Shown here one piece after another: positions 1-8,874 of a DNA stretch of 64,000 nt. The notes beneath the pieces were generated by a model. It was not told where the DNA came from, searched no databases, and saw only the letters and a program-made list of their open reading frames with translations. Origin of the DNA: Methylacidiphilum caldifontis (GTDB taxonomy: Bacteria; Verrucomicrobiota; Verrucomicrobiia; Methylacidiphilales; Methylacidiphilaceae); NCBI RefSeq assembly GCF_017310505.1, contig NZ_CP065957.1:1798001-1862000 (forward strand), written 5' to 3'. Numbering within the stretch: position 1 is the first letter of the stretch; each line of letters opens with the position of its first letter. A program made the position numbers and the translations under genes.

Positions 1-1364
1 GAGAAGTCTTAGCTTATGTCGCTGAAGCCGACAAAGAAGACGTAGATAAAGCAGTAAAAGCAGCAAGAGAAGCTTTTGAAAACGGACCGTGGGCGAAAAT
101 GTCTCCTGCAGAACGAGCAAAGTTAATTTGGAAACTTGCTGATTTGATTGAAGAAAATCTTGAAGAGTTAGCTCAAATAGAATCTTTGGATAACGGAAAA
201 CCCATGGCCGTGGCCAAAGTTGCCGATCTTCCTTTATCCATTGATCTGTTTCGCTATATGGCGGGATGGGCTACAAAAATAGAAGGCAATACGATTCCTT
301 TTTCTTTGGCCTCACCTGAAAAATTTGTAGCTTATACAAGGAGAGAGCCTATTGGAGTGGTTGGGCAGATTATCCCTTGGAACTTCCCTTTATTAATGGC
401 TGCGTGGAAATTAGGACCTGCTCTTGCTACAGGATGTACGGTTATTCTTAAACCCGCAGAGCAGACTCCACTTTCGGCTTTATGGATAGGCGAACTCATC
501 CAGCAAGCGGGATTTCCCGATGGAGTCGTCAATATTTTACCTGGTTTTGGAGAAACGGCCGGAGCTGCTATTGCGGCTCATGGGGATATTGACAAGGTTG
601 CATTTACAGGTTCAACAGAGGTAGGTAAAATTATTGTTAAAGCGGCAACTTCAAATTTGAAAAAAGTTAGTCTTGAACTCGGAGGCAAATCTCCAAACAT
701 TGTGTTTTCTGACGCTGATTTGTCTGTTGCGATACCGGGTGCTGCATCCGCTATATTTTTTAATCATGGACAGTGTTGTTGTGCAGGAAGCAGACTTTAT
801 GTGGAGAAGAAAGCTTTTGATAAGGTCTTAGAGGGAATAACTGAAGAGGCAAAAAAAATCCGTCTTGGTCCTGGCCTTGATCCCTCAACAGAAATGGGAC
901 CTCTTGTATCTCAAGAACAGTATGATAGGGTATTTTCTTACATTCGCTCCGGATTAGATGAAGGAGCAACCGTAGTCACAGGCGGTAAACGCTTTGGAGA
1001 GAGAGGTTATTTCATAAGCCCTACGATATTTAGTGGGGTCAACTCCTCCATGAAAATTGTTAACGAAGAGATATTTGGACCTGTTGTTTGTGCTATTCCT
1101 TTTGAAGATACCGAAGAAATAGCCCCTGTAGCTAACCAGACGATATATGGACTTGCGGCAGGAATATGGACCAAAGATATTTCTAAAGCTCATCGGCTTG
1201 CAGCAAAGCTCAAGGCGGGGACAGTTTGGATTAATTGTTATAATGTGTTTGATGCCTCTTTGCCTTTCGGAGGTTACAAGCAATCGGGATGGGGTAGGGA
1301 AATGGGGCATGCGGTGCTAGATAACTACCTGGAAACAAAATCTGTCTGTATCCAAATTGATTAA
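1..1364 (+). CDS. NAD(P)-dependent aldehyde dehydrogenase, 5' end outside the window
   Basis: This oxidises an aldehyde to the carboxylic acid with NAD(P)+, in the cytoplasm. The reading frame is open from position 3, so the start codon lies before the window; an in-frame ATG at 99 is internal, because family-like sequence precedes it. About 453 residues are visible against roughly 490 for the family. Counting from the Met at 99, the general-base Glu sits in LELGGK (about residue 193) and the nucleophile is the middle Cys of GQCCCAG (about 227). The IIPWNFP motif and the cofactor-loop motif FTGSTEVG are intact, as is the C-terminal PFGGYKQSGWGRE motif. The long Cys-Cys-Cys signature resembles the ALDH1/2 (retinal/acetaldehyde/betaine aldehyde) branch, but the substrate cannot be told from sequence. 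The next gene runs convergently. Confidence 0.95.
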   Translation, partial: EVLAYVAEADKEDVDKAVKAAREAFENGPWAKMSPAERAKLIWKLADLIEENLEELAQIESLDNGKPMAVAKVADLPLSIDLFRYMAGWATKIEGNTIPFSLASPEKFVAYTRREPIGVVGQIIPWNFPLLMAAWKLGPALATGCTVILKPAEQTPLSALWIGELIQQAGFPDGVVNILPGFGETAGAAIAAHGDIDKVAFTGSTEVGKIIVKAATSNLKKVSLELGGKSPNIVFSDADLSVAIPGAASAIFFNHGQCCCAGSRLYVEKKAFDKVLEGITEEAKKIRLGPGLDPSTEMGPLVSQEQYDRVFSYIRSGLDEGATVVTGGKRFGERGYFISPTIFSGVNSSMKIVNEEIFGPVVCAIPFEDTEEIAPVANQTIYGLAAGIWTKDISKAHRLAAKLKAGTVWINCYNVFDASLPFGGYKQSGWGREMGHAVLDNYLETKSVCIQID

Positions 1365-1413
1365 GGATCCTCAAAAGGAAGGAGGGAAAAGAACTTCGGC
1401 TTCATCGGAGTAG

Positions 1414-2091
1414 TTAGCCTCCAGCGGAAGCTTCATCAATGTCTTTAAGAATTTCCGAAAGGCTTTGAACAGAGAGGTCTTCTTTGAAAAAAGAACTATC
1501 CAAAATGAGCGTATTAGCTCCTGCAATAACAGTCGAAGGGATTGTTTGAGCCGAAAGCCCTCCTTCCACAAGTATTTGAAAGTTCAGGTTATTCTTTTCA
1601 CGGAATTCCCTGGCTTTTTTTATCTTTGAAAGCTTGTCGGGCTGGAAAGCATGGCTTTTGGGTGGAAAATTCGTAACAAGAATAAGAAGAGCTTGAAGTT
1701 GAGAAAGATATTTGATGCTTTTCTCGAAAATGGTCAATGGATTTAAAGCTAGTCCACAGCGACAACCCATGCCATGGATAAGATTAATTGTTTTTTTAAT
1801 ATCATGATGTGATTCCATGTGCACAATGAGCAAATCAGCTCCGGCTTCAACAAAATCTCTAGCGAAACGATCGGGTTGTTGAATGAGAAGATGCACTTCA
1901 ATGGGTAGGTTAGTCATCGATCGCAAAGCAGCAATAAAATCTGGTCCGATAGAAAGGTTGGGCACAAAATGCCCATCGGTTACATCCACATGTATTGAAT
2001 CACAATTGAATATTTCAGCTTTTTTAATCTCTTTTGGCAATTGGAAAGGATTTATTCCGATATTTATAGATAGACGAATTGGATGAGCCAT
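1414..2091 (-). CDS. Ribulose-phosphate 3-epimerase-like protein, divergent active site
   Basis: This is a 225-residue TIM-barrel protein of the ribulose-phosphate 3-epimerase family, which interconverts ribulose-5-P and xylulose-5-P in the pentose-phosphate and Calvin cycles. The metal ligands His34, Asp36 (HVDVTDGHFVPN) and His67 are present. The fourth ligand and catalytic acid, normally Asp175 in a VDGG motif, is Glu here (VEGG). The conserved phosphate-binding loop NPGFGGQ is replaced by NFPPKSHAFQ (about 140-149). Length is typical of the family. These changes suggest either a paralogue with another sugar-phosphate substrate or a weakly active epimerase. It lies just downstream of the glyoxalase-like gene on the same strand (6 bp gap), so the two are probably co-transcribed. 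Confidence 0.75.
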   Translation of the reverse strand: MAHPIRLSINIGINPFQLPKEIKKAEIFNCDSIHVDVTDGHFVPNLSIGPDFIAALRSMTNLPIEVHLLIQQPDRFARDFVEAGADLLIVHMESHHDIKKTINLIHGMGCRCGLALNPLTIFEKSIKYLSQLQALLILVTNFPPKSHAFQPDKLSKIKKAREFREKNNLNFQILVEGGLSAQTIPSTVIAGANTLILDSSFFKEDLSVQSLSEILKDIDEASAGG

Positions 2092-2097
2092 AAACTT

Positions 2098-2511
2098 TCA
2101 AATTGAATCATTCTCTTTTCGTTCGATTAACTCGATTTCATACCCGTCAGGTCCATCAATAAACGCAAATTTTGTTCCAGAGCTCGTTATTGTTGGACCA
2201 TCAGAAAACGGGTAACCCAGCTTTGAACTGTGAATGCCAAACTGTTCAAGATTATCGACCTCGAATGCAAGGTGGATTAAATCAGGGGGAACATCGACTT
2301 TTCCACTTTCTGGATAATAACAAAGTTCTATTTCTTCTTCGCTTCCAGCAATCCTGAGAAATGTAAGAACAGATCCCCTTGGGGATTTTGTCTGTCTGAC
2401 CACGTTCATTCCAAGAACTTGAGTAAAAAATTTAATCGACTCTTCGAGATTGCTTATCCTAAGTCGGGTATGGAGGAGTCTTTTTGCCTTCATACTCATT
2501 TGTTCACCCAT
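2098..2511 (-). CDS. gloA: Glyoxalase I-like VOC protein (lactoylglutathione lyase)
   Basis: This 137-residue protein has the vicinal-oxygen-chelate fold typical of glyoxalase I, which isomerises the methylglyoxal-thiol hemithioacetal to a lactoyl thioester. The four expected metal ligands are visible: His in LLHTRL, Glu in EIELCYY, His in LIHLAFEV, and Glu in GYEIELIE. The GPDGYEIE signature near the C-terminus is typical. Met1 and Met6 are both possible starts; the shorter form starting MKAKRLLHTR matches the usual GloA N-terminus better. It probably heads a two-gene unit with the epimerase-like gene. Detoxification of methylglyoxal is the likely role; another VOC substrate cannot be excluded. 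Confidence 0.85.
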   Translation of the reverse strand: MGEQMSMKAKRLLHTRLRISNLEESIKFFTQVLGMNVVRQTKSPRGSVLTFLRIAGSEEEIELCYYPESGKVDVPPDLIHLAFEVDNLEQFGIHSSKLGYPFSDGPTITSSGTKFAFIDGPDGYEIELIERKENDSI

Positions 2512-2777
2512 TTTATCATAACAACCTAATATCCTATTGAAATATTTAATTGTTTATCCAGTACATCATTTAAAAAATTCATAAGAATGTGAATCAACAA
2601 TCACCCACTATTATTTCGTAAATGTATCAAAAAAGGGTTATAGGGAAAAAACGCCTTTTTTGAACGATCTTGTTGTAATATTTTTCAATTTTTAAAAGAG
2701 ATAAAGGGAAAAAAATTTATTCTCTCACTTTTCTTTAAAACGATTCTTATTTAAAGGTTTTTTCTTTTGATTTTTTT

Positions 2778-3842
2778 TTATAAGCCCAGAATTTCTTCCT
2801 TACTCTTAATTTCTTTACAAAATGAGGCAATCCACAAAGCGGCCGTTTCTAGATCTCTTAAATGGAAAGCTTCCACAGGGCTATGCATGTATCTATTGGG
2901 GATTCCAATGGAGCAAGTGGGAATTCCTCCTCTTTGAATAAATAGAGCATCGGCATCAGTCCCTGAGCGTCTAGGATCAATACCGTGTTGATGATTAATA
3001 GACAATTTATGGGCTATTTTATTAAGATAACTGACCAGTCCAGGGTGGTTTACACTCCCATGACTTAAGATAGGACCTTTGCCAAGGTGGATGTCTCCGA
3101 ATTTTTTCTTTTCAGCGATAGGAATATCTGTGGCATGGCCAACATCAAATACAAAAGCGATATCAGGATAGACCGAATAACCGATCATGCTTGCTCCATA
3201 GAGTCCATTTTCTTCCTGGATGGTTGAAGCGGCTATAATGCATGGACCAGAAATATTTTCTTCTGAGCATATTCTCAACACTTCCGCAGCCGTAAAAGCG
3301 CCGACCTTATCGTCACAGCCGCGGGAAACCCATATGTCATTTAAAAGGCAGAAGACTTCGCTCTCATAAAGGGCGAGATCTCCAACCTGGACATGCTCGA
3401 GTGCTTCTTGCTTTGTTGAGGCCCCAATATCTATAAAAAGTTCGTTCCATTTTGGAGTTTTTCCCTGCTCTTCCTTCTCTTGCATATGGATTGCCAGAGT
3501 TCCGATAACTCCGGGAACGGATTTGCCTTCGTGAAAAATGTTCACTTTTCTTCCCCTGGCAAGTTTGGGATCAGGCCCTCCAATCGGGGAAAAATAGAGG
3601 AAACCCGAATCGTCTATATACTGGATCTGAAAGGCGATTTCATCAATATGTCCATTGACTAGGATTTTGGGTTTGCCTTCTAAGTTTAGAGATGCTATGG
3701 CGTTGCCGTAGGCATCCACTTTTACTTGATGGGCATAGCGTTTTACATAATCAATCCACACTTTTTGACAAGCCGTTTCATATCCTGATGGACTGGGAGT
3801 TTTAAGCAAGGATAAAAGGAATTCAAAGGATTCTTTTTTCAT
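2778..3842 (-). CDS. M42 family metallopeptidase (glutamyl aminopeptidase/TET-type)
   Basis: This is a cytoplasmic di-metal aminopeptidase of family M42, which trims peptides left by the proteasome or other proteases and often forms TET dodecamers. Metal ligands and catalytic residues are all visible: His and Asp in NGHIDEIAF, Asp in RGCDDKVGA, the Glu pair in QEENGLYGA, Asp in FDVGHATD, and the C-terminal His in YMHSPVE. The open frame extends 10 codons further upstream to 3872, but those residues are hydrophobic and unlike the family. The Met starting MKKESFEFLL at 3842 is the better start and gives about 354 residues. Some M42 members were annotated as endoglucanases; that activity is unlikely. 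Confidence 0.9.
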   Translation of the reverse strand: MKKESFEFLLSLLKTPSPSGYETACQKVWIDYVKRYAHQVKVDAYGNAIASLNLEGKPKILVNGHIDEIAFQIQYIDDSGFLYFSPIGGPDPKLARGRKVNIFHEGKSVPGVIGTLAIHMQEKEEQGKTPKWNELFIDIGASTKQEALEHVQVGDLALYESEVFCLLNDIWVSRGCDDKVGAFTAAEVLRICSEENISGPCIIAASTIQEENGLYGASMIGYSVYPDIAFVFDVGHATDIPIAEKKKFGDIHLGKGPILSHGSVNHPGLVSYLNKIAHKLSINHQHGIDPRRSGTDADALFIQRGGIPTCSIGIPNRYMHSPVEAFHLRDLETAALWIASFCKEIKSKEEILGL

Positions 3843-3912
3843 CTTTATCATCCTAAATATTAAGATGATCAACTTAATTGTTAGAGACCTCTATGCAATA
3901 TTTTCTATGGTT

Positions 3913-4578
3913 TTATTTTTTAGAACCAGAGATTGGAAATCTTCCCACTTTACTATAAAAGCTGGATTTTATCCACTCGATAATGAGGGGCAGAACGGAA
4001 ACAAAGATGATTACATAAATACAAATTTTAATATTGTTTTTAATAATGGGTTGATTGCCCAAAAAAAACCCTAATCCAAGGAAAAGACTGATCCAACAAA
4101 TCCCTCCTGAGATATTATAAAAAACAAACCGACCATAACTCATTGAGCCTACTCCGGCAACAAAAGGAGTGAATGTTCTAATAATAGGGATAAATCGAGA
4201 TAAAAACACCGCTTTAGCTCCAAATTTAACGAAAAATTTTTCCGTCTTATGAATATGTTCTTTTTTAATCAAAAAGAATTTTTCTACCGAACAGATCATT
4301 TTGCCAAGCCTATGACCCACAAAATAGTTGATATTGTCACCTCCAATCGCTGCTAAGCTCAGAAAAACAAACAAATAATAGATATTAAGCCAACCTTCAG
4401 CAGCGAAGATCCCCAGTGTAAAAAGAAGAGAATCACCAGGAAGAAAAGGGGTAAAGATTAAGCCTGTTTCACAAAATATGAGGGCAAAAAGCAAAAGATA
4501 AATCCCCTCTTTATGAGTAATAATGATTTCCCTGAGATAATGATCCCAGTGAAAAATAAAGTCCAAGATAAAGGTCAT
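3913..4578 (-). CDS. DedA/SNARE-associated family membrane protein
   Basis: This 221-residue inner-membrane protein belongs to the DedA (VTT domain) family, whose members are proposed lipid scramblases or flippases tied to proton-motive-force homeostasis and envelope integrity. The FTPFLPGDSLLF motif near residues 42-53 and the downstream arginine-containing segment FLSRFIPIIRTFTPFVAGVG (about 120-139) are family hallmarks; the second is a re-entrant region with functionally essential Arg residues. Several hydrophobic segments follow. It has the same orientation as the M42 gene, 70 bp upstream of that gene's start. The substrate is not predictable. Confidence 0.92.
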   Translation of the reverse strand: MTFILDFIFHWDHYLREIIITHKEGIYLLLFALIFCETGLIFTPFLPGDSLLFTLGIFAAEGWLNIYYLFVFLSLAAIGGDNINYFVGHRLGKMICSVEKFFLIKKEHIHKTEKFFVKFGAKAVFLSRFIPIIRTFTPFVAGVGSMSYGRFVFYNISGGICWISLFLGLGFFLGNQPIIKNNIKICIYVIIFVSVLPLIIEWIKSSFYSKVGRFPISGSKK

Positions 4579-4674
4579 TCGGCAAAATTAAAACAAAGTC
4601 GAGTTATTTTTTTTTAGGATTATTCCTTCATAAAATCCATAAAATATTTTGATTAACTGTTTATTTTCAATGGC

Positions 4675-4707
4675 TTGACAATAAATTATTCTCTTTTAAA
4701 TTACAAT
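4675..4707 (+). promoter_or_regulatory. Possible sigma-70-like promoter for hsp20
   Basis: A perfect TTGACA lies at 4675-4680. A TAAATT at 4697-4702 (16-bp spacer) or a TACAAT at 4702-4707 (21-bp spacer, too long) could act as the -10. No CIRCE-type inverted repeat is visible. The site is 30-60 bp ahead of the hsp20 start codon. Confidence 0.35.
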
Positions 4708-4738
4708 TGAAAACTAAAAACATCAACAAGGAGGTGTT

Positions 4739-5227
4739 ATGGCTGATCTACTATCCAAGAGGAGTCCTTTTCAACCAGCACTTTGGAATCCATTTAAGGA
4801 ACTTGAAGAGATGCGGAGAAAAATGGCTTCTCTTTTTGAAAGGCCTTTAGAACTCCTGACTTCGGAAGAGATCGAACCTTTTGAATTGAGTGAATGGCGT
4901 CCCTTTACGGACATCACAGAGGATGACAAGGAGTTTTTAGTCAAAATGGATCTTCCTGGAATTAAAAAGGAAGAGGTTAAGGTATCGATACAAAATAATA
5001 TCTTAACCGTCTCTGGCGAAAGGAAAGTGGAAAAGGAAGAAAAGGACAAAAAGAAAAGATATATCCGGGTCGAAAGGGCATATGGGGCATTCAGCAGAAG
5101 TTTTGAATTACCCGAGGGAGTTGAGGAAGATAAAATATCTGCAGAGTTTAAAGATGGGGTTTTGTATCTCCACATGCCTAAGGGAGAAAAGGCGCAGCCA
5201 AAGACTGTTGAAGTTAAAGTGAGCTGA
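4739..5227 (+). CDS. hsp20: Small heat-shock protein Hsp20 (alpha-crystallin family)
   Basis: This 162-residue ATP-independent holdase binds unfolding proteins in the cytoplasm. The alpha-crystallin domain runs from about residue 52 (WRPFTDITEDD) to 160 and contains the expected VKMDLPGIKKEEVKVS and EFKDGVLYLHMPK motifs. The highly charged E/K segment in the middle (VEKEEKDKKKR) is a loop of the family. The C-terminus lacks an obvious I-x-I motif, which usually mediates oligomer contacts; the tail ends KTVEVKVS. A very strong ribosome-binding site, AAGGAGGTG at 4728-4736, precedes the ATG, in contrast to most genes in this window. It is a single-gene unit closed by a terminator. Confidence 0.96.
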   Translation: MADLLSKRSPFQPALWNPFKELEEMRRKMASLFERPLELLTSEEIEPFELSEWRPFTDITEDDKEFLVKMDLPGIKKEEVKVSIQNNILTVSGERKVEKEEKDKKKRYIRVERAYGAFSRSFELPEGVEEDKISAEFKDGVLYLHMPKGEKAQPKTVEVKVS

Positions 5228-5256
5228 AGAGTTGGACTTGGAGCGATTATTTAATG

Positions 5257-5295
5257 GAACCGGCATAAAGGGGGCAAAGCCGGTTCTTTTTTTTC
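5257..5295 (+). terminator. Rho-independent terminator after hsp20
   Basis: A perfect 8-bp stem is formed by GAACCGGC (5257-5264) and GCCGGTTC (5279-5286), with a 14-nt loop. A run of eight T follows directly (5287-5294). It lies 30 bp after the hsp20 stop. Confidence 0.9.
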
Positions 5296-5415
5296 TCATT
5301 TAGTTCTGATTGTGAGCCCAAAAAACGCAATTGTTGATAGAAAACCATTGACAGTTTTAAAACAATAATGATAGCAAATCCATTAAGGTTATTTATTGTT
5401 TAACGTTTTCTAGAA

Positions 5416-6393
5416 ATGATATATTTCAAAAAGAAAAGAGAAAGTTTAGCTTGTCTGATATGTCTTATCTATTTGACTCTGTGTGTAGGGGTTTTTTCTT
5501 TGAGAGCAGAAATCGAAGATGAATATGCTGAAGAAAAACCTAATTTGGTCTCTTCTAACCGCAATACATCTGATCCTCAAATGGAAGGTGGGGATTCGGC
5601 AGTTTTAGCAGCAGTTCCTCAAAATGAGAACACCTTGCCCTCAGATAAAAGAGAGCTAGAAAAAAACCTCAAAGAAGAATACCAAAAAAAGGCTCCTTTT
5701 TCCTTGAAGACTGGTCTTTATGCGGGGGTATTTGGAGGAGGATCTTTTTCTGCTCCTGGAAATTACGGTTATTCATTGTATCCTTCACCCGTTGGTATAG
5801 CCACATTTAATCCTAGAGGAGGAATTGTGAATGGAGTGGGGGGGATCGAGATTGGATATGAGTTTCCCAAGGAAATGATGGGGACTACAGGAGATTTTTT
5901 TTGGTCTCCATCTGTGCAGTTTGATGGTTATTATATGGGAATGACGGCTGCTGCCTCGCAACTGAACCCGGTGGCGGGAAATATCGATTTTAAGGATAAT
6001 TTTAACTCAGGGCTGTTTTTCATAGATGGTCTTCTTAGACTCTATACTCCGATTCTTGTTATTAACTTTGGAGTGGGTGTCGGAGGAGCTTACTTATGGG
6101 AATCGACCATATCTGGAATTGGAGGAAAAGGAAATTTTGCAGGAAAAAATTTATTTGGCAAAGGCATAGATACTTCTAATGGAGCTTTTGCTCTTCAGGG
6201 TATTGCTGGAGTCGAAAGGTGGATAACTGATCGGTTAAGTTTTATTGTTGAATACCGGTTTGTCTGGGTTGGAAGTTCGAACTTTTCGTATGCAGGCAAT
6301 CCAGCTGTTTTTGGTCCATCAACAACGATCTCTACTCATTTTGATCAATTTGAAGCCAATCTTGTTCTTGGTGGGTTGAGATACAAATTTTGA
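5416..6393 (+). CDS. Outer-membrane beta-barrel protein, unknown function
   Basis: I do not recognise a specific family. The 325-residue product starts with a basic stretch (KKKRES) and a hydrophobic segment ending near LRA (about residue 31), as expected of a signal peptide. A charged, low-complexity linker of about 60 residues follows, and then a Gly- and aromatic-rich region with alternating strand patterns (GLYAGVFGGGSF, IEIGYEFP, WSPSVQFDGYY, LVINFGVGVGG). The last residue is Phe in a GGLRYKF ending, a typical outer-membrane insertion signal. A TTGACA at 5348-5353 could be a -35 element. The next small secreted gene starts 10 bp downstream, so the two are probably co-expressed. Confidence 0.75.
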   Translation: MIYFKKKRESLACLICLIYLTLCVGVFSLRAEIEDEYAEEKPNLVSSNRNTSDPQMEGGDSAVLAAVPQNENTLPSDKRELEKNLKEEYQKKAPFSLKTGLYAGVFGGGSFSAPGNYGYSLYPSPVGIATFNPRGGIVNGVGGIEIGYEFPKEMMGTTGDFFWSPSVQFDGYYMGMTAAASQLNPVAGNIDFKDNFNSGLFFIDGLLRLYTPILVINFGVGVGGAYLWESTISGIGGKGNFAGKNLFGKGIDTSNGAFALQGIAGVERWITDRLSFIVEYRFVWVGSSNFSYAGNPAVFGPSTTISTHFDQFEANLVLGGLRYKF

Positions 6394-6402
6394 TCATTTT
6401 CC

Positions 6403-6714
6403 ATGAAAAAGGCTTTAGGTTTTTTCTTTATATGCGTTTTTGTTGTTGCATTGGGTAGAGCTTTTGCTCTTCCCTTAATGGGCAAGCATTTTGATGCTAA
6501 GTATCCTTCGTTTCCTTATGGTTCAACAGATCCCTATGGGTATGCCTACTGTGTGGTTGCAACCAATTTGTATTATACCCCTGAAAAACCTTATGTGCGA
6601 TCATTTCTACCCGTAGCGGAAAGCCCAACAAAAAGATTCAGTCAAAAGAAGACTTCTTCCCCTGGTAGATTAAAGAAACAGATTATTGTTCCCAAAAACA
6701 AACCTAACCGATAG
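6403..6714 (+). CDS. Small secreted protein, unknown
   Basis: This 103-residue protein is not recognised. It has a clear signal peptide (MKKALGFFFICVFVVALG, then RAFA as the probable cleavage site), followed by a Tyr/Pro-rich region (YPSFPYGSTDPYGYAY) and a strongly basic C-terminal tail (KKTSSPGRLKK, PKNKPNR). It begins 10 bp after the outer-membrane protein gene and may work with it in the envelope. The stop codon overlaps the region before the azoreductase start. Function is unknown. Confidence 0.6.
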   Translation: MKKALGFFFICVFVVALGRAFALPLMGKHFDAKYPSFPYGSTDPYGYAYCVVATNLYYTPEKPYVRSFLPVAESPTKRFSQKKTSSPGRLKKQIIVPKNKPNR

Positions 6715-6731
6715 TGCGAGAGAAAGAAAAA

Positions 6732-7355
6732 ATGGCCAAAGTTTTATATATAGAAGCTTCTCCAAGAAAAGAGAGATCTTTTTCCATTGCAGCAACCAAG
6801 GCTTTTATTCAAAAATATAAAAAAATACATCCAGAGGATTCCATTGAATTATTGGATCTCTGGTCAAAAGATTTGCTGCGGTTCGATGGGTATATACTCG
6901 AAAGCAAATATGCTCTTTTGCATGGATTAGAACCAACGCCGGAACAGAAAAGGGCATGGAAAGCGGTGGAAGACCTAATTGTCCATTTTGTATCTTTTGA
7001 TAAGTACATCTTTTCGTTGCCAATGTGGAATTTTTCTATTCCCTACCCACTGAAACATTATATAGATATCCTCGTTCAGCCTTCCTATACCTTTTCTTAT
7101 AGCCCGCAGGAAGGTTACAAAGGACTTGTTCTAGGGAAAAGGGCTTGTCTTATTTGTGCTCGAGGAGGCCGTTATCCTGAGGGAACCGAATTCCAGAAAT
7201 ATGACTTTCAACTTCCTTATCTTAGACTTATTCTTGGGTTTATAGGCATAAACGACATTGTAACGGTGGTTGTCGAAGGGAGTCTTTTTGAAAAAAGAGA
7301 AGAACTTTTATCCAAAGCTATCCAGGAAGCTCAAAAAGCCGCTGAAATTTTTTAA
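6732..7355 (+). CDS. azoR: FMN-dependent NADH-azoreductase family (flavodoxin-like fold)
   Basis: This 207-residue protein matches the FMN-dependent NAD(P)H:quinone/azo reductases, which carry out two-electron reduction of quinones and azo compounds in the cytoplasm. The N-terminal FMN-phosphate loop reads IEASPRKERSFS; the flavin-contacting LPMWNFSIPYPLKHYID motif (about 93-109) and the RGGRYPEGTEF motif (about 142) follow. The frame is open from a GTG at 6714, but the ATG at 6732 gives the normal MAKVLYIEAS start and has a purine-rich GAGAGAAAG upstream. Its 3' end overlaps the convergent membrane-protein gene by 38 bp. A quinone-protective role is likely. Confidence 0.9.
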   Translation: MAKVLYIEASPRKERSFSIAATKAFIQKYKKIHPEDSIELLDLWSKDLLRFDGYILESKYALLHGLEPTPEQKRAWKAVEDLIVHFVSFDKYIFSLPMWNFSIPYPLKHYIDILVQPSYTFSYSPQEGYKGLVLGKRACLICARGGRYPEGTEFQKYDFQLPYLRLILGFIGINDIVTVVVEGSLFEKREELLSKAIQEAQKAAEIF

Positions 7356-8874
7356 TTCTTTTTGGTAAATGAGGTTCAAGGGTTTGCTTTTTTGTTGATT
7401 CGGGGATCAGCGAGGAAGGAGGAAAATAAAGTCCTAGATAAGTCCTATCCCACCAGAGGCCTTTTTCTTTCTTCTCAGAGGCAGAGCTATATTCATAAAT
7501 GTAGAGATGTGCACGGATGTATTTGGGTGGCGATGAAGGGAAAGGGTTTTCTTTGAAGAGATTGATGACATCTTTTTTCCCTTTGAGCAAGCAAGATAAT
7601 AAAGAAACAAACCATGGATTTTCCCTGGGGGTACTGAGTGCGGCAAACCACATTTGCCAATCCATTCGAGGATGGAAAGGCGAAACAAATGATGGAGCTT
7701 TGTGGGGATCATCTGGCTTCCATCGAAACGGATATTCTTTCCATTCGATCCCATCCTTACTCCCTTCGATAATAATTTCGGGTCTTCTCGTTGTCATTAC
7801 AGCAAAGGCTCCATAATTGTTTATTGAGCGGAAGGAAGCGATAAAATTTAAAATTCTTTTTATATCTTGAGGATAAGGAGGAAGAAAAGATTCTAAAAAA
7901 AACAAAGCACTTATTAAAAAAACAAAAAGGGAAAGAAAAGGAGAAAATTTTTTCTGAATTGAAGGGCAGCAAGTAGGAGTCAATCGAAGAAAAAAGGGAA
8001 AGATTTTTTTTATCCAATCATCGTCAAGCAGAGTAAGACCTAATGCCAGGGATAGCCAATTGAAAAAGGCATGATTTCCTGTAAAGATAATAAAAAGTTG
8101 TAAAAAAGAAAAAAGAATAAAGCTTATTCTTCTGCCTATTTTGCCCAAAAAAATAGCAAAGGGAACGACCAGTTCAATGAAGAGAACCATAAAAGTTGAT
8201 ACTTCATGGAAGGTCATCGGAAAATGATAGAAAAACCAAGCGGGAGGCGTAGGTAAGGGTTCTGTTTCGTAATGATATTTGAGAGCCGTTAATGCACGCC
8301 AAGTGGGATCATGGCTTTGGAGCTTAACAATGCCTGAGAGAAACATGAGTTTAAAGAGAAGCCAATGAAACATGAAGGTAGCCCAAGGAGGGAGAGCCGT
8401 CAAAGTAGAGAGTCGGCAAAAGAGATTCCATGGTGAAAAAAGAATAGAAAGCAAACCACATTCAAGGAGTAAACCATCCCATTGAAAATTAAAAAAGACT
8501 TGCCCTATGGATACATAAGAAAGATAAAGGATCCAAAGACATAAGCTTGAGACAGAAGGAGCGATATTAAAAAAAAGGAAGACCGAAAAAAGAAGACCCA
8601 GTATAGTTCCTAGCTTGAGAATGATGTCAGTTGGGGGAATAAACCAGAAAAGGGTAGGAACATAAAAAAATCTTTCCCAACCCGTTTGGTCATGAACAAA
8701 ACGAAGAAATTGTGCAGCGGGAAGAATGCCTTCTGATCCGACTAATCCATGGATTTGCCAAGAAAGAGACAAAAAGGCGATGAAATAAATAAAGGAAAGA
8801 AATCTAAAAAATAGCCATAAAGCTAAGGGATTATCAATATTTTTAAACTGAATGTGTAGAATAGAAATTTTCAA
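7318..8874 (-). CDS. Lipase maturation factor (LMF1/DUF1222) family membrane protein
   Basis: This 518-residue polytopic membrane protein resembles the lipase maturation factor family, named after the vertebrate ER chaperone LMF1. Motifs I associate with the family are FNFQWDGLLLECG (about 124-136), the LMFLSGIVKL and DPTWRALTALKYHYETEPLP region (about 180-205), FIELVVPFAIF, and TGNHAFFNWLSLALGLTLLDDDW (split across about 265-290). The C-terminal third is soluble and Trp-rich. The bacterial function is unknown. Translation starts at TTG and overlaps the stop of the upstream peroxiredoxin gene (TTGA), implying translational coupling. It may help redox folding of an exported protein, but that is inference. 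Confidence 0.82.
   Translation of the reverse strand: MKISILHIQFKNIDNPLALWLFFRFLSFIYFIAFLSLSWQIHGLVGSEGILPAAQFLRFVHDQTGWERFFYVPTLFWFIPPTDIILKLGTILGLLFSVFLFFNIAPSVSSLCLWILYLSYVSIGQVFFNFQWDGLLLECGLLSILFSPWNLFCRLSTLTALPPWATFMFHWLLFKLMFLSGIVKLQSHDPTWRALTALKYHYETEPLPTPPAWFFYHFPMTFHEVSTFMVLFIELVVPFAIFLGKIGRRISFILFSFLQLFIIFTGNHAFFNWLSLALGLTLLDDDWIKKIFPFFLRLTPTCCPSIQKKFSPFLSLFVFLISALFFLESFLPPYPQDIKRILNFIASFRSINNYGAFAVMTTRRPEIIIEGSKDGIEWKEYPFRWKPDDPHKAPSFVSPFHPRMDWQMWFAALSTPRENPWFVSLLSCLLKGKKDVINLFKENPFPSSPPKYIRAHLYIYEYSSASEKKEKGLWWDRTYLGLYFPPSSLIPESTKKQTLEPHLPKRIKKFQRLFELPG

Noticed and set aside
954-1310. 118-residue minus-strand frame
   Set aside because: Antisense to the well-conserved aldehyde dehydrogenase.
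4771-5175. 134-residue minus-strand frame in hsp20
   Set aside because: Ser-rich shadow of an Hsp20 gene with intact domains and a strong ribosome-binding site.
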